Below, one piece after another: positions 8,772-18,325 of a DNA stretch of 64,000 nt. Within the stretch, counting starts at the first letter, position 1, and each line of letters begins with the position of its first letter. Origin of the DNA: Clostridia bacterium (GTDB lineage: Bacteria; Bacillota; Clostridia; Christensenellales; Borkfalkiaceae); contig JAFQEA010000019.1 of the NCBI GenBank assembly GCA_017399185.1, positions 62,001 through 126,000 on the forward strand. The letters are read 5' to 3'. A program made the position numbers and the translations under genes. The notes beneath the pieces are model-generated. The model made no database searches and was not told where the DNA came from. It worked only from the letters and a program-made list of their open reading frames with translations.

Positions 8772-9821
8772 ATGGCAAGCAATAACGATTACTACTTATC
8801 GCGACAAATTAATACTATAAATAAATTGTATCGTCTTACCGAAAAGCTTCCGCTTTTTATGCAGGAGTTCTTTTTGGGTATTGAGTCAAATACTGCGCCA
8901 TTAACAAGGCTTAACTACGCAATGGATATTACTATCTTTTTTGACTTTATTTCGCAAAAATACAGTATCCCCTTATCTGACTTTACAATACAAATTTTAA
9001 ATAAAATAACGGCGTTTGATATTGAGCAATTTTTAAGCTATATAACAAGCTTTGACTATAACGGAACACATCACACGTGCAACGATAAAGCAAAAGCAAG
9101 AAAGCTTGCTTCTATCCGCTGCATGTACAGATATTTTTTCAATCATGATCGCATAATCGCAAATACTGCCGCAAAAATTAGAACGCCTAAAATCCGCGAA
9201 AAGGAAATTATACGCCTTGAAAACAGCGAAATTAAAGACCTTTTATATACCGCTGAAACGGGTGCCGGGCTATCAAGCCGCCAACTTGCCTATCAAAAAA
9301 ATACAGCCGTACGTGACGTTGCGCTTTTAACAATGTTTTTAGGCACAGGCATACGTATTAGCGAGCTTGTTGGGCTAAATACTGATGATATATTTTTTGA
9401 AAATAACAGCTTTATCGTTACCCGTAAAGGCGGTGCTCGCACAATATTATACTTTACCGATGAAGTTAAGGTTGAGCTTATTAATTGGCTTAACGAGCGC
9501 GAGAAAATCGAAGACCTACCTAAAGATGAAAAGGCGCTGTTTTTATCGCTTAAAAATAAGCGTATAAGCGTACGTGCGGTACAAAATTTAGTAAGCAAAT
9601 ACGCTAAAATTGTATCTCCCTTAAAGCATATCACACCGCATAAATTGCGTAGCACGTTTGGTACAAAACTGTATCGTGAAACCGGTGATATATATGTCGT
9701 TGCAGATTATCTTGGCCACCGTGATATTAATACCACAAAGCGCCATTACGCCGCCATGAGTGAAGATATCAGAAAGACCGCAATCGAAAAAGTTAACCTG
9801 CGTGATAACGAAGATACATAG
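8772..9821 (+). CDS. Tyrosine recombinase, XerC/XerD-like
   Basis: 349 residues. An N-terminal SAM-like core-binding domain (~25-140) is followed by the catalytic domain. The catalytic set is visible: Arg in TGIRISELVGL, a Lys in TRKGGAR, HKLRSTFG (HxxR), LGHRD, and the nucleophile Tyr in KRHYAAM. No phage or transposon genes, attachment repeats or excisionase are adjacent, so a chromosomal dimer-resolution or orphan role is more likely than an active integrase. Slightly longer than canonical XerC/D (about 300). The family is certain, the subfamily is not. Confidence 0.9.
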   Translation: MASNNDYYLSRQINTINKLYRLTEKLPLFMQEFFLGIESNTAPLTRLNYAMDITIFFDFISQKYSIPLSDFTIQILNKITAFDIEQFLSYITSFDYNGTHHTCNDKAKARKLASIRCMYRYFFNHDRIIANTAAKIRTPKIREKEIIRLENSEIKDLLYTAETGAGLSSRQLAYQKNTAVRDVALLTMFLGTGIRISELVGLNTDDIFFENNSFIVTRKGGARTILYFTDEVKVELINWLNEREKIEDLPKDEKALFLSLKNKRISVRAVQNLVSKYAKIVSPLKHITPHKLRSTFGTKLYRETGDIYVVADYLGHRDINTTKRHYAAMSEDIRKTAIEKVNLRDNEDT

Positions 9822-9871
9822 TTTTTTGTGTGACATAAAAACTTTTAAAATCCCTTATTTTATCAACAATT

Positions 9872-10903
9872 ATGCAGAAAATTATAATTATTGAACCAAT
9901 ACTTGATAATCAAAATACCGAAGACAGGATTGAAGAAGCCACAGCCCTTTGTGAAGCAGCAGGCGGCAAGGTTGTTGCTTGTATTACGCAGGTCATAAAA
10001 ACCATAAAACCTGCAACGTTTATCGGGCTTGGCAAGGTAGAAGAAATCAAGTGCGAAGCAATAGACCAAAACGCGGATTTGTGCGTATTTAACGGCGAGC
10101 TATCGCCTTCGCAAACGCTTAATCTGACCGACCTTATAGGCGTTCCCGTTATTACAAGAACAAACCTTATTTTAGATATTTTTGCAAAGCGTGCAGAAAG
10201 TAGCGAAGGTAAAATTTTGGTTGAGCTTGCACAGCTTAAATATATCTACCCCAGGCTTAAGGGTAAGGGCGATTCCCTATCCCGTCTTGGTGCAGGTATA
10301 GGTACGCGTGGTCCTGGCGAAACAAAGCTTGAAACTGACAGACGTCACATTAAAGGCAGGATTTTGCGTTTAGAGCGCGACTTATTACAAATTCAATCGC
10401 GCCGCACAAACGAATATTCACGCCGCAAAAAAAATCAAGTTAAAACTGTTGCCCTTGTCGGATACACTAACTCGGGTAAATCTACCCTTTTAAATTTGCT
10501 TTGTAAAAGTGACGTTTTAGAAATGGACCAGGTATTTGCTACGCTTGATACAGCATCCAAAAAGGCATATATTAACGGTAAAAATATAATTATGATGGAT
10601 ACCGTTGGCTTTATAAAAGAGCTTCCGCCCGATTTATTGCGTGCTTTTAAATCAACACTTGACTGCGTTAATCAAGCAGACCTACTGTTAAGCGTTGCAG
10701 ATTGCACAAAGGATTGGCGCGCCCAGTTTGAAGTTACTGAAAACCTATTAAAAGAATTGGGGACACAGGTTAATGTAATTAAAGTGCTTAATAAATGTGA
10801 TACAAATCCGCAAGATTTTATCCCTGATGACGTTATTAAAATTTCAGCACTTAAAAATATGGGTATTGACCACTTAAAAGAACAAATTTTAGCAAAATTA
10901 TAA
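9872..10903 (+). CDS. hflX: Ribosome-splitting GTPase HflX
   Basis: 343 residues. The N-terminal HflX domain contains FIGLGKVEEI, and the hallmark GxGxxGPGE segment (GIGTRGPGETKLETDRR) precedes a coiled linker and the G domain (VGYTNSGKSTLLN, DTVGFIKELP, NKCD). HflX binds 50S subunits and splits stalled or hibernating ribosomes, especially under heat stress. It is shorter than E. coli HflX because the C-terminal extension is absent, as in many Bacillota. No good SD is visible before the ATG. Confidence 0.94.
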   Translation: MQKIIIIEPILDNQNTEDRIEEATALCEAAGGKVVACITQVIKTIKPATFIGLGKVEEIKCEAIDQNADLCVFNGELSPSQTLNLTDLIGVPVITRTNLILDIFAKRAESSEGKILVELAQLKYIYPRLKGKGDSLSRLGAGIGTRGPGETKLETDRRHIKGRILRLERDLLQIQSRRTNEYSRRKKNQVKTVALVGYTNSGKSTLLNLLCKSDVLEMDQVFATLDTASKKAYINGKNIIMMDTVGFIKELPPDLLRAFKSTLDCVNQADLLLSVADCTKDWRAQFEVTENLLKELGTQVNVIKVLNKCDTNPQDFIPDDVIKISALKNMGIDHLKEQILAKL

Positions 10904-10910
10904 TAAATTA

Positions 10911-10940
10911 GCCCGAATTAGCAATAATTCGGGCATTTAT
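10911..10940. terminator. Bidirectional terminator between hflX and the kinase gene
   Basis: Perfect 10-bp stem GCCCGAATTA / TAATTCGGGC with a GCAA loop, flanked by A/T-rich tails on both sides of two converging genes. Confidence 0.85.
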
Positions 10941-12008
10941 TTATATATTTGATATAAATTGCATTATTTCGCTACGATGAAAAGCAATCTTTTTTGATAA
11001 TTCAATTTGATTTTTTGCACGTATCAGATTATGTAGCGGTTTTTCTGTTTTAAAATATATATCCCCTTGTAAATAATCACATAAAAATCTAGTTGCAAGC
11101 TCCAAAGTCATAGCTTCAATACCAAGATAAAGGGTTGAAAGCTCTGTTTCGGTAAGATTATGCTTTATTTGACTTACAAAACCTTTTGTGAATGCCTTAA
11201 ATTTATCAAAATCAAAATCGACAAGGCTTAAATTTTCTTCGTCTTCTTTAGCGGTTGACGCCATTGAACGTATTCCATCGCCGTAGTCGTGCGCACAAAG
11301 TCCGGGCATAACGGTATCTAAATCAACGACGGCAAGGGGCTTAAGCGTGTCCTTGTCAAATAAAACGTTATTACACTTTGTGTCGTTATGCGTAACCTTA
11401 AGTGGCAGCTTATTTGCGGTAAGCAAATCACATAAAGTAACTGCCCTATTTTGATTATTTATTAGGTATTCAATTTCACTTTCGGCATACCTACGCCTTG
11501 AAAATTCGTCAAATTTAACCGCATCAATTAAAGACTTAACGCGAAGTTTTGTATTATGAAAATCCTTTATTGTAACGTTTAATTTTGTTGCTTCAAATTC
11601 ATTTAGATAGTTTTGAAATTTACCAAAAGCTAATCCTGTATTTAGCGCAACCGATAAATTATCCGTTGTGTCAAACGAAGTTGAATTTTTAACAAAATTA
11701 TACATTCGCCAGAACTCACCTTGGTCATCAACAAAGTAATATCCGCCACGCTTTGTCCTAATGCATTTTAAAGGATAATCAGGGTTAACGCTACCGATAT
11801 ATTCAGTTATTGCGACAACGTTTTGCATTACTAAATCCGGGTTTTTAAAAACTTGCTTATTTATCCGCTGTAAAACGTACGCTTTTGCAGCATTTCCACA
11901 TAAGTATTCAACAACGTACGTTAAGTTTATGTTCCCACCGTTTAGGCGTTTATAGCTAATTAAGCTGCCGTCAACAATAAATTCATTTGAAATTTTACTA
12001 ATTTCCAT
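10941..12008 (-). CDS. APH-fold kinase, N-acetylhexosamine 1-kinase-like
   Basis: 355 residues of the aminoglycoside phosphotransferase/choline-kinase fold. The Brenner-type catalytic segment is THNDTKCNNVLFD, followed by the metal-binding VVDLDTVMPG and then HDYGDGIRS. This spelling is close to NahK-type N-acetylhexosamine 1-kinases, which phosphorylate GlcNAc/GalNAc at C1 using ATP. No other hexosamine or lacto-N-biose genes are nearby, so the substrate is inferred from family resemblance only. A dnaJ terminator separates it from the heat-shock operon. Confidence 0.72.
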   Translation of the reverse strand: MEISKISNEFIVDGSLISYKRLNGGNINLTYVVEYLCGNAAKAYVLQRINKQVFKNPDLVMQNVVAITEYIGSVNPDYPLKCIRTKRGGYYFVDDQGEFWRMYNFVKNSTSFDTTDNLSVALNTGLAFGKFQNYLNEFEATKLNVTIKDFHNTKLRVKSLIDAVKFDEFSRRRYAESEIEYLINNQNRAVTLCDLLTANKLPLKVTHNDTKCNNVLFDKDTLKPLAVVDLDTVMPGLCAHDYGDGIRSMASTAKEDEENLSLVDFDFDKFKAFTKGFVSQIKHNLTETELSTLYLGIEAMTLELATRFLCDYLQGDIYFKTEKPLHNLIRAKNQIELSKKIAFHRSEIMQFISNI

Positions 12009-12020
12009 ATAATAAACCTA

Positions 12021-12050
12021 AAAAAGCCCCACATAATCTTATGTGGAGCT
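12021..12050 (-). terminator. Terminator of the heat-shock operon
   Basis: On the minus strand, stem AGCTCCACATAA / TTATGTGGGGCT followed by T6, just after dnaJ. Confidence 0.85.
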
Positions 12051-12084
12051 TATTTTATTATATGTTCAAAATATTTATATGTTT

Positions 12085-13215
12085 CTATTTATCGCTGTAA
12101 GGATTTACCCCATAAAGTGACTGAACGTTTACCTTAAATTCTTGCATTTTCGACGTTTGCTTAAGTTCAAAATCGTGGTCAAGCTCGGAAATCAAGGCTT
12201 TTTGAGACTTACTCAACCTTGTTGGGACTTCAACCGTAACGTTTACGTACAAATTACCGATATCGTAGGTTGAGCGAATACCACGCCCCCTTATAACGAA
12301 CTGCTTACCGCTTTGTGTTCCTTCAGGGATATCAAGCGAATAAGGGTCATCAAGAGTGGGGACTAAAATCTTACCGCCAAGCGCCGCGGTTTTAAATGAA
12401 ATTGGCAAATCAATAAATAAATCAAAGTTTTTACGTCTGAAAATTTTGTGCGTTAGAACCTTGAATACAACGATTAAATTACCTGGTTCACCACCGTTTA
12501 CCGATGCCTGACCCAAGCCACGCTTTTTGATATAGCTGCCGTTGTCTGCGCCAGCAGGGATATCCAAAACAACCTTTGTTGTTGCCGATTTATAGCCTTT
12601 CCCACCGCAATCGGTGCATTTTTCAATAATCTTTTTACCGCTTCCGCCGCAATGTGGGCAGGTAACGACTCTTATACTCTTGAAAAATCCTGCACCAACA
12701 GCCTGCTGAATCTGACCAGAGCCCTTACAATTATCGCAGGTTGTATATTTTGTGCCGTTTTTAGCACCCGTACCGCGGCAAGATGGGCATGACTCTGTGC
12801 GCTTATACGATATTTCCTTTTTACAGCCTTTAGCCGCATCCATAAAGGATAAAGTGACTTCTAAAGTAACGTCAGCACCTTGTCTTTTTTGAGCTGTGCG
12901 CGTTGAACCGCCAGTAAACTGACTGAAAATGTCACCGAAAATATCACCAAAACCACCGAAACCGCCAGAAAACCCGCCTGCACCGCCTGCGCTTGCATAA
13001 GGATTTTCTAATTCGTAGTCATAAGCCGCCCTTTTTTGCGGGTCGGATAAAACTTCGTTTGCTTCGTTGATTTCCTTGAATTTAGCGGCAACCGATTCAT
13101 CGTTGGGGTGTAAGTCAGGGTGATACTTTTTTACAAGCTTTCTATATTGAGCTTTAATCTCGTCCTGGGTTGCTTTTTTATCAACGCCAAGCGTTTCATA
13201 ATAATTTTTAGCCAT
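12085..13215 (-). CDS. dnaJ: Chaperone protein DnaJ
   Basis: 376 residues, canonical type I Hsp40. J domain (residues 1-70, HPD in KKYHPDLHPND), a Gly/Phe-rich linker, then four CxxCxGxG zinc modules (CPSCRGTGA, CDNCKGSG, CPHCGGSG, CTDCGGKG) and the C-terminal substrate-binding region. It stimulates the DnaK ATPase and delivers substrates. It is the last gene of hrcA-grpE-dnaK-dnaJ. Its SD (AAAGG) is contained in a 42-bp tandem repeat with a hairpin that separates it from dnaK. Confidence 0.97.
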   Translation of the reverse strand: MAKNYYETLGVDKKATQDEIKAQYRKLVKKYHPDLHPNDESVAAKFKEINEANEVLSDPQKRAAYDYELENPYASAGGAGGFSGGFGGFGDIFGDIFSQFTGGSTRTAQKRQGADVTLEVTLSFMDAAKGCKKEISYKRTESCPSCRGTGAKNGTKYTTCDNCKGSGQIQQAVGAGFFKSIRVVTCPHCGGSGKKIIEKCTDCGGKGYKSATTKVVLDIPAGADNGSYIKKRGLGQASVNGGEPGNLIVVFKVLTHKIFRRKNFDLFIDLPISFKTAALGGKILVPTLDDPYSLDIPEGTQSGKQFVIRGRGIRSTYDIGNLYVNVTVEVPTRLSKSQKALISELDHDFELKQTSKMQEFKVNVQSLYGVNPYSDK

Positions 13216-13298
13216 AATATACCTTTATTTTAGGGTGCAAAGCTATTTTTGCACCCTAATATACCTTTATTTTAGGGTGCAAAGCTATTTTTGCACCC
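13215..13298 (-). repeat. Two perfect 42-bp tandem repeats with hairpin between dnaK and dnaJ
   Basis: Copies 13215-13256 and 13257-13298 are identical. On the mRNA strand each contains TTAGGGTGCAAA paired with TTTGCACCCTAA, then AAAATAAAGG, i.e. a stable hairpin followed by an SD-like sequence. Only the copy next to dnaJ is positioned to serve as its ribosome-binding site. The hairpin lacks a U-tract, so it looks like an mRNA-stabilising or translation-tuning element rather than a terminator. Confidence 0.85.
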
Positions 13299-13322
13299 TA
13301 AAGTTAGTTTTAGTGTCAGCTA

Positions 13323-15125
13323 TTAGTTTTCAGGACCTTGGTGGAATTCTGTGGTATCGTCTTCAGCCCCTTGCGCACCTTGTGCTTGTTGTGCTTGTTG
13401 GTAAACTTTTGCAAAAGCAGCTTGTGCGTCGTTAGAAAGCTTTTCAGTTGCAGCTTTAATTCTGTCATTATCGTCGCTTGCAAGCTCTTCTTTAGCGTGT
13501 GCGATAGCTTGTTCTAAATTAGCTTTGTCTTCTTCAGATAACTTATCGCCATTTTCCTTGAGTGTTTTTTCAACAGAGAAAATCATGCCGTCAAGCTGAT
13601 TCTTGTTGTCAACAGCTTCTTTGCGCTTTTTGTCTTCTTCTTCGTACTTTTCAGCTTCCTTAACTGCCCTTTCAACGTCTTCGTCAGAAAGATTTGTTGA
13701 TGAAGTAATAGTGATATCAGTTGATTTATTTGTGCCTAAATCCTTTGCGGAAACGTGTACGATACCGTTTGCGTCGATATCAAACGTAACTTCAATTTGT
13801 GGAACGCCACGTGGTGCAGGTAAAATGCCTGTCAAGTCAAATCTGCCTAAAGTCTTGTTGTCTTTAGCAAATTGACGTTCACCTTGTAAAACGTGGATGT
13901 TAACTTCAGGCTGATTGTCAGCCGCAGTTGAGAAGATTTGTGATTTTTTAACAGGGATTGTTGTATTTCTGTCGATTAAACGTGTGAAAACACCGCCTAA
14001 TGTTTCAATACCTAATGATAATGGCGTTACGTCTAAAAGTAAAACGTCTTTAACTTCACCTGTTAAAACACCGCCTTGGATAGCAGCACCGATAGCAACG
14101 CATTCGTCCGGGTTAATGCCCTTAAATGGTTCTTTACCGGTTACGCGGCGTACGGTATCAACAACTGCAGGGATGCGTGTTGAGCCACCAACTAAAATAA
14201 CCTTTTCGATTTGGTTATAGTTAAGCTTTGCGTCGCTCATAGCCTTCTTTAAAGGCTCGATTGTTGCTTGAACAAGATCTTCAGTTAACGCGTCGAATTT
14301 CTGCCTTGTTAAGGTTTCATCCAAGTGCTTTGGTTCGCCGTTAAACGCCGTAATAAACGGAATATTAATGTTTGTTGAAGTGAGTGTAGAAAGCTCAATT
14401 TTAGCCTTTTCTGCAGCTTCTTTGAGTCTTTGCATTGCTAACTTGTCTTTAGAAAGGTCAACGCCTTCTTTGGACTTAAATTGTGCAACTAAATAATCAA
14501 TAATCTTCTTATCAAAATCGTCGCCGCCGAGCTCGCAGTTGCCGTTCGTTGCTAAAACTTCGAAAACGCCGTCGCCAATATCCATGATTGATACGTCGAA
14601 AGTACCACCGCCAAGGTCATAAATAATAACCTTGTGTGACGTTGCTTCCTTATCAAGACCGTAAGCAAGTGCAGCAGCCGTTGGTTCGTTAATAACCCTA
14701 ACAACGTTTAAGCCTGCAATTTTACCAGCGTCCTTCGTTGCTTGACGTTGGCTGTCCGAAAAGTACGCAGGGCAAGTGATAACAGCGTCCTTAACCGTTT
14801 CGCCTAAATAAGCTTCAGCATCTTTTTTTAGCTTGGCTAAAATCATAGCTGAAATTTCTTGTGGGCTGTACTTTTTATCATCAATAGCAACCTTATAGTC
14901 GCTACCCATATGACGTTTGATTGAAACGACTGTTCTGTCGCTGTTTGCAACAGCTTGACGTTTTGCAATTTGGCCAACTAATCTTTGGCCGTCTTTTTGG
15001 AAACCAACGACTGATGGGGTTGTTCTTGCACCTTCAGCGTTAGCAATAACTACTGGTTCGCCGCCTTCGATAACGGCTACGCAAGAGTTTGTCGTACCTA
15101 AATCAATACCGATTGTTTTTGCCAT
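13323..15125 (-). CDS. dnaK: Chaperone protein DnaK (Hsp70)
   Basis: 600 residues, slightly short but complete. ATPase motifs [13 protein letters not shown] at the N-terminus, [13 protein letters not shown]-type phosphate-2 region, [10 protein letters not shown], and GGSTRIPAV. The substrate-binding domain follows the [14 protein letters not shown] linker, ending with an acidic/Gln-rich tail. It refolds proteins with GrpE and DnaJ, encoded on either side. The operon is controlled by HrcA/CIRCE. Confidence 0.98.
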   Translation of the reverse strand: MAKTIGIDLGTTNSCVAVIEGGEPVVIANAEGARTTPSVVGFQKDGQRLVGQIAKRQAVANSDRTVVSIKRHMGSDYKVAIDDKKYSPQEISAMILAKLKKDAEAYLGETVKDAVITCPAYFSDSQRQATKDAGKIAGLNVVRVINEPTAAALAYGLDKEATSHKVIIYDLGGGTFDVSIMDIGDGVFEVLATNGNCELGGDDFDKKIIDYLVAQFKSKEGVDLSKDKLAMQRLKEAAEKAKIELSTLTSTNINIPFITAFNGEPKHLDETLTRQKFDALTEDLVQATIEPLKKAMSDAKLNYNQIEKVILVGGSTRIPAVVDTVRRVTGKEPFKGINPDECVAIGAAIQGGVLTGEVKDVLLLDVTPLSLGIETLGGVFTRLIDRNTTIPVKKSQIFSTAADNQPEVNIHVLQGERQFAKDNKTLGRFDLTGILPAPRGVPQIEVTFDIDANGIVHVSAKDLGTNKSTDITITSSTNLSDEDVERAVKEAEKYEEEDKKRKEAVDNKNQLDGMIFSVEKTLKENGDKLSEEDKANLEQAIAHAKEELASDDNDRIKAATEKLSNDAQAAFAKVYQQAQQAQGAQGAEDDTTEFHQGPEN

Positions 15126-15155
15126 AATATATATTCTCCTTAATTATAAATAAAT

Positions 15156-15698
15156 TTATTTTGTTATAACTACCTGGCAGTATCTGATGATTTTGCCGTC
15201 TAGTGTATAGCCTTTTTTATAAACTGTTTTGATTGTATCGGGCGTATCGCCTTCGCCGCAAGGCATAGTTGCGATTGCCTCGGATGTTTCAGGGGTAAAT
15301 GGCTCACCAACGGGGTTGATTGCATCAACACCCATTGCCTTTAAGCTGTCGTAAAACTGTCTTGAAATAAGCTCTACGCCCGTGCGGGTTTTTTCATCCA
15401 TTTCAAGCGTTAACGCACGGTCAATGCTGTCGCCGATGGTTAAAAGGTTTAAAATGCAATCCTTTTTGCCTTCAAAATAAGCGTTTTTGCGTGTATCAAC
15501 GTTGCGTTTTTTAAAGTTTTCAAACTCTGCGGCAGTTCTGTACCAATTATCCTTAAAGGAACTTGCTTCAGCTTCAGCATTAGCTTTTTCTTCTTGAGCT
15601 TTTGCTAATTCTTCCTGCAAGGCTTGATTTTGTTCCAAAAGCTCTTTAGCGTTTGGCTTTTTTGTTGATTGGGCTTCTTTATTAATATTTTCAGTCAT
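15156..15698 (-). CDS. grpE: Nucleotide exchange factor GrpE
   Basis: 180 residues. The N-terminal half is a long charged coiled coil. The C-terminal beta domain carries the family signature around GVDAINPVGEPFTPETSEAI and ends VYKKGYTLDGKIIRYCQVVI. It dimerises and releases ADP from DnaK. It lies between hrcA (4-base gap) and dnaK in the standard operon order. Confidence 0.96.
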   Translation of the reverse strand: MTENINKEAQSTKKPNAKELLEQNQALQEELAKAQEEKANAEAEASSFKDNWYRTAAEFENFKKRNVDTRKNAYFEGKKDCILNLLTIGDSIDRALTLEMDEKTRTGVELISRQFYDSLKAMGVDAINPVGEPFTPETSEAIATMPCGEGDTPDTIKTVYKKGYTLDGKIIRYCQVVITK

Positions 15699-15702
15699 TA
15701 TT

Positions 15703-16719
15703 CTACCTATTTGTCAAAATTGCTTCTAAAATTTTACCTACGTTTTCTAAAACGGAAACTACCTTTTTGTAGTCCATACGCTGTGGACCGATTACCCCGT
15801 AAGTACCAATATCAACGCCGTTTGCTGAATACGTTGCCGTTACAAGTGAGCAGTGCTCGGGGATTTCTTCATAGCCTTCTGCGCCGATTTTAATGTTGAG
15901 CTTAATGCTGCGGTTTTCAGATAAAAGATTTAATACCTTATCTTTTTTGGTTACAACCGACATAAAGTCGCGTATTTTATCAATGTCAGCGTATTCAGGA
16001 TGCTCAAAAATCTTATCTTCACCTTCGGTGATAACTTCATCCGAGCGTGAAACGTATTCCTTAAGCGCACCGATAACTTCACTAAATACGGCCTTGTATC
16101 CTGCAAAGCTTTCATCAATTTTTAAATTATCTGCGCAGGCTTCAGCCAAGGTCTTACCCGTGAAAAATTCTGCTAAAAGATTGTTTGCGTTTTCAAGGTT
16201 ATCGTCGGGTAAATCGTGCGGAAGCTCAATTACCGCGTCCTTAAACAACTTTGTATCGGTAACGATTACTAAAAGCGCAGATTCAGGCATAATCCTGAAT
16301 AATTTAATGTTGCGGATAATCTCTTGCCCGTCGTGAGAAGAAATAGCAAGTGACGTGTATTGCGTAAGCTCTGAAATAACCTTTGCCGTCTTTTTAATGA
16401 TTTCTTCAACCGAATTTGTCTTCTCTAAAAAAATCTTTTCGATATAGTCAAGCTCTTTAGTGGATAAATTATCCTTAACCATTAATTCATTAACGTAAAG
16501 CTTGTAAGCCTCTTTTGACGGCACGCGCCCTGCCGACGTGTGCGGCTGATATAAATAGCCTAATTCTTCAAGGGCGGAAAGCTCACTTCTTACCGTGGCG
16601 GAGCTTATCGTCGTTAAATATTTTTCAGTTATGCTTTTGGAAGAAACAGGCTGTGCCGTTTCAATATAATCGTCAACGACAAGCTGTAAAATTTTCTTTT
16701 TTCTTTCAGTTAGTTCCAT
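15703..16719 (-). CDS. hrcA: Heat-inducible transcription repressor HrcA
   Basis: 338 residues. N-terminal winged helix (LTERKKKILQLVVDDYIETA, SSATVRSELSALEELGYL) with a GAF-like regulatory domain after it. HrcA binds the CIRCE operator and is itself folded by GroEL. It is first in the operon and preceded by a CIRCE element, so autoregulation of hrcA-grpE-dnaK-dnaJ is expected. Confidence 0.96.
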   Translation of the reverse strand: MELTERKKKILQLVVDDYIETAQPVSSKSITEKYLTTISSATVRSELSALEELGYLYQPHTSAGRVPSKEAYKLYVNELMVKDNLSTKELDYIEKIFLEKTNSVEEIIKKTAKVISELTQYTSLAISSHDGQEIIRNIKLFRIMPESALLVIVTDTKLFKDAVIELPHDLPDDNLENANNLLAEFFTGKTLAEACADNLKIDESFAGYKAVFSEVIGALKEYVSRSDEVITEGEDKIFEHPEYADIDKIRDFMSVVTKKDKVLNLLSENRSIKLNIKIGAEGYEEIPEHCSLVTATYSANGVDIGTYGVIGPQRMDYKKVVSVLENVGKILEAILTNR

Positions 16720-16745
16720 ATTTTAGCAAACCACCTTGCAGAGTG

Positions 16746-16810
16746 TTAGCAATCTTTGGCTTTGAGTGCTAACTTAATTATATTCTACAACTAATATTTG
16801 CTATTGTCAA
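16746..16810 (-). promoter_or_regulatory. Heat-shock promoter with CIRCE operator
   Basis: Minus strand: TTGACA (16805-16810), 17-bp spacer, TAGAAT (16782-16787). Just downstream is the CIRCE inverted repeat at 16746-16772, TTAGCACTC-N9-GATTGCTAA, one mismatch from the consensus second half (GAGTGCTAA). The operator overlaps the expected transcription start, the standard HrcA position. Confidence 0.92.
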
Positions 16811-16914
16811 AGGATTTATAGCAATTTTTAAGAAATTTTTACACTAAAATAATAAATTTTTAATGCAAAATTTGTCGAATTTTGGTGCGAAGATTTTTCG
16901 GGTACAAAATAACA

Positions 16915-16944
16915 AAAGCACCACTTGTGCTTAAGCGGTGCTTT
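16915..16944 (-). terminator. Terminator after dfrA
   Basis: Minus strand stem AAAGCACC / GGTGCTTT with a 14-base loop and a T-rich tail, 28 bases after the dfrA stop. The rest of 16811-16971 shows no gene. Confidence 0.75.
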
Positions 16945-16971
16945 CATTAATATATAATAGCGCGCGTTAGA

Positions 16972-17472
16972 CTAAAAGCAAAGCGGGCTATCGTTTGTGT
17001 AAAGGGTGAATCTAAAAGTCAAGCCGTTTTCTGTTAAGTCTTCAGATAAAACCTGTCTGTGCCAATTATTAAGCTTGTCAAGATTTTCAAAATAAATTTC
17101 AGCATCGGGCGCGCTATCAACTTCAGTAATATACGCTTTAGAACAATATGGCAGCATAGTTTTATAAAACATACCACCGCCGATAACGAATACGTCATCG
17201 GTATTATAAGCCAATAAAGCGGATTTTAAGCCTTCTAAATCGTGTACGACAATGCAGTCGTCACGCTCAACAAAAGAAGGTGCAATAACGATATTAACGC
17301 GGTTTTTAAGCGGACTTGATTTGGGTAAGGACAATAAGGTGTTATAGCCCATGCAAACAACCTTGCCGTCAGTCATTTGCTTAAAATATTTAAGGTCTGA
17401 CGGAAGATTAAAAAGCAAGTTATTTTGCTTACCAATACCCCAATTTTTACTGACAGCAACTATTAGGTTCAT
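16972..17472 (-). CDS. dfrA: Dihydrofolate reductase
   Basis: 166 residues. MNLIVAVSKNWGIGKQNNLLFNLPSDLKYFKQ carries the Met20-loop pattern WGIG and the catalytic acid (Asp in PSDLKYFK). VCMGYNTLLSLP and VFVIGGGMFYKTMLPY are the NADPH-binding motifs. It regenerates tetrahydrofolate consumed by the adjacent ThyA. The start overlaps the thyA stop by one base, indicating one mRNA. Confidence 0.94.
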   Translation of the reverse strand: MNLIVAVSKNWGIGKQNNLLFNLPSDLKYFKQMTDGKVVCMGYNTLLSLPKSSPLKNRVNIVIAPSFVERDDCIVVHDLEGLKSALLAYNTDDVFVIGGGMFYKTMLPYCSKAYITEVDSAPDAEIYFENLDKLNNWHRQVLSEDLTENGLTFRFTLYTNDSPLCF

Positions 17473-18302
17473 TAAATAGCAACCTCCAGCTTATCCTTAA
17501 GCGGTGTGCATTTATAATCGACAAGCTCAAAATCGTCAACTTTGAAGTCATAAAAATCCTTGACGTCACGCTTGATTATAAGCTTTGGTGCTTCATAAAT
17601 TGGGTTTTTAAGCATCTTTTCAAAGATTGGTACGTGCCTGTCGTAAATATGTGCGTCAGAAATTACGTGCACGAACTCACCAACTTCAAAGCCGGTAACC
17701 TTTGCAAGCATAATAAGTAGCACCGAATACTGTACGACGTTCCAGTTATTTGCAACAAGCATATCGTTTGAGCGTTGGTTTAAAATGCCGTTTAACTTGT
17801 TATTAGTTACGTTAAAGGTCATTGAATACGCACAAGGATAAAGGTGCATTTCAGATAAATCGCTAAAGGTGTAAATATTAGTCATAATCCTGCGTGATGC
17901 AGGGTTGTTTTTAAGGTCATAAATAACCTTATCAACCTGGTCCATATCGCCTTCAGGATAGTGGTGCTTAACACCTAATTGATAGCCGTAAGCCTTACCG
18001 ATTGAGCCAGTTTCATCTGCCCAGCTATCCCAAATGTGGCTATTTAAATCGTTAACGTTGTTTGATTTTTTCTGCCAAATCCATAAAAGCTCATCAATGC
18101 AGGACTTAAAAAAGGTTTTTCTGATAGTCAGTATAGGAAATTCCTTTGATAAATCGTACCTGTTAACGATACAGAACTTTTTATAGGTATGTGCCGGTGT
18201 GCCGTCTTCCCATTTGGGCCTTACGTTAAGCGCTAAATCATTAACGCCGCTATTTAATATATCTTTACAATTTTGAATAAAAACTTTATCTGCGTAACTC
18301 AT
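17472..18302 (-). CDS. thyA: Thymidylate synthase ThyA
   Basis: 276 residues. Classical folate-dependent ThyA making dTMP from dUMP. Catalytic Cys in HLYPCAYSMTFNV, dUMP-binding RSNDMLVANNWNV, and the HVISDAHIYDRH segment. The thyA-dfrA pair indicates the classical thymidylate route rather than ThyX. Confidence 0.96.
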   Translation of the reverse strand: MSYADKVFIQNCKDILNSGVNDLALNVRPKWEDGTPAHTYKKFCIVNRYDLSKEFPILTIRKTFFKSCIDELLWIWQKKSNNVNDLNSHIWDSWADETGSIGKAYGYQLGVKHHYPEGDMDQVDKVIYDLKNNPASRRIMTNIYTFSDLSEMHLYPCAYSMTFNVTNNKLNGILNQRSNDMLVANNWNVVQYSVLLIMLAKVTGFEVGEFVHVISDAHIYDRHVPIFEKMLKNPIYEAPKLIIKRDVKDFYDFKVDDFELVDYKCTPLKDKLEVAI

Positions 18303-18325
18303 AATATCCCCTTGTAAAATTTAAT

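Noticed and set aside
8772-9821. Integrase of a mobile element using the tRNA-Leu sites
   Set aside because: The recombinase is more than 45 kb from the tRNAs, surrounded by housekeeping genes, and no att-like repeats lie beside it.
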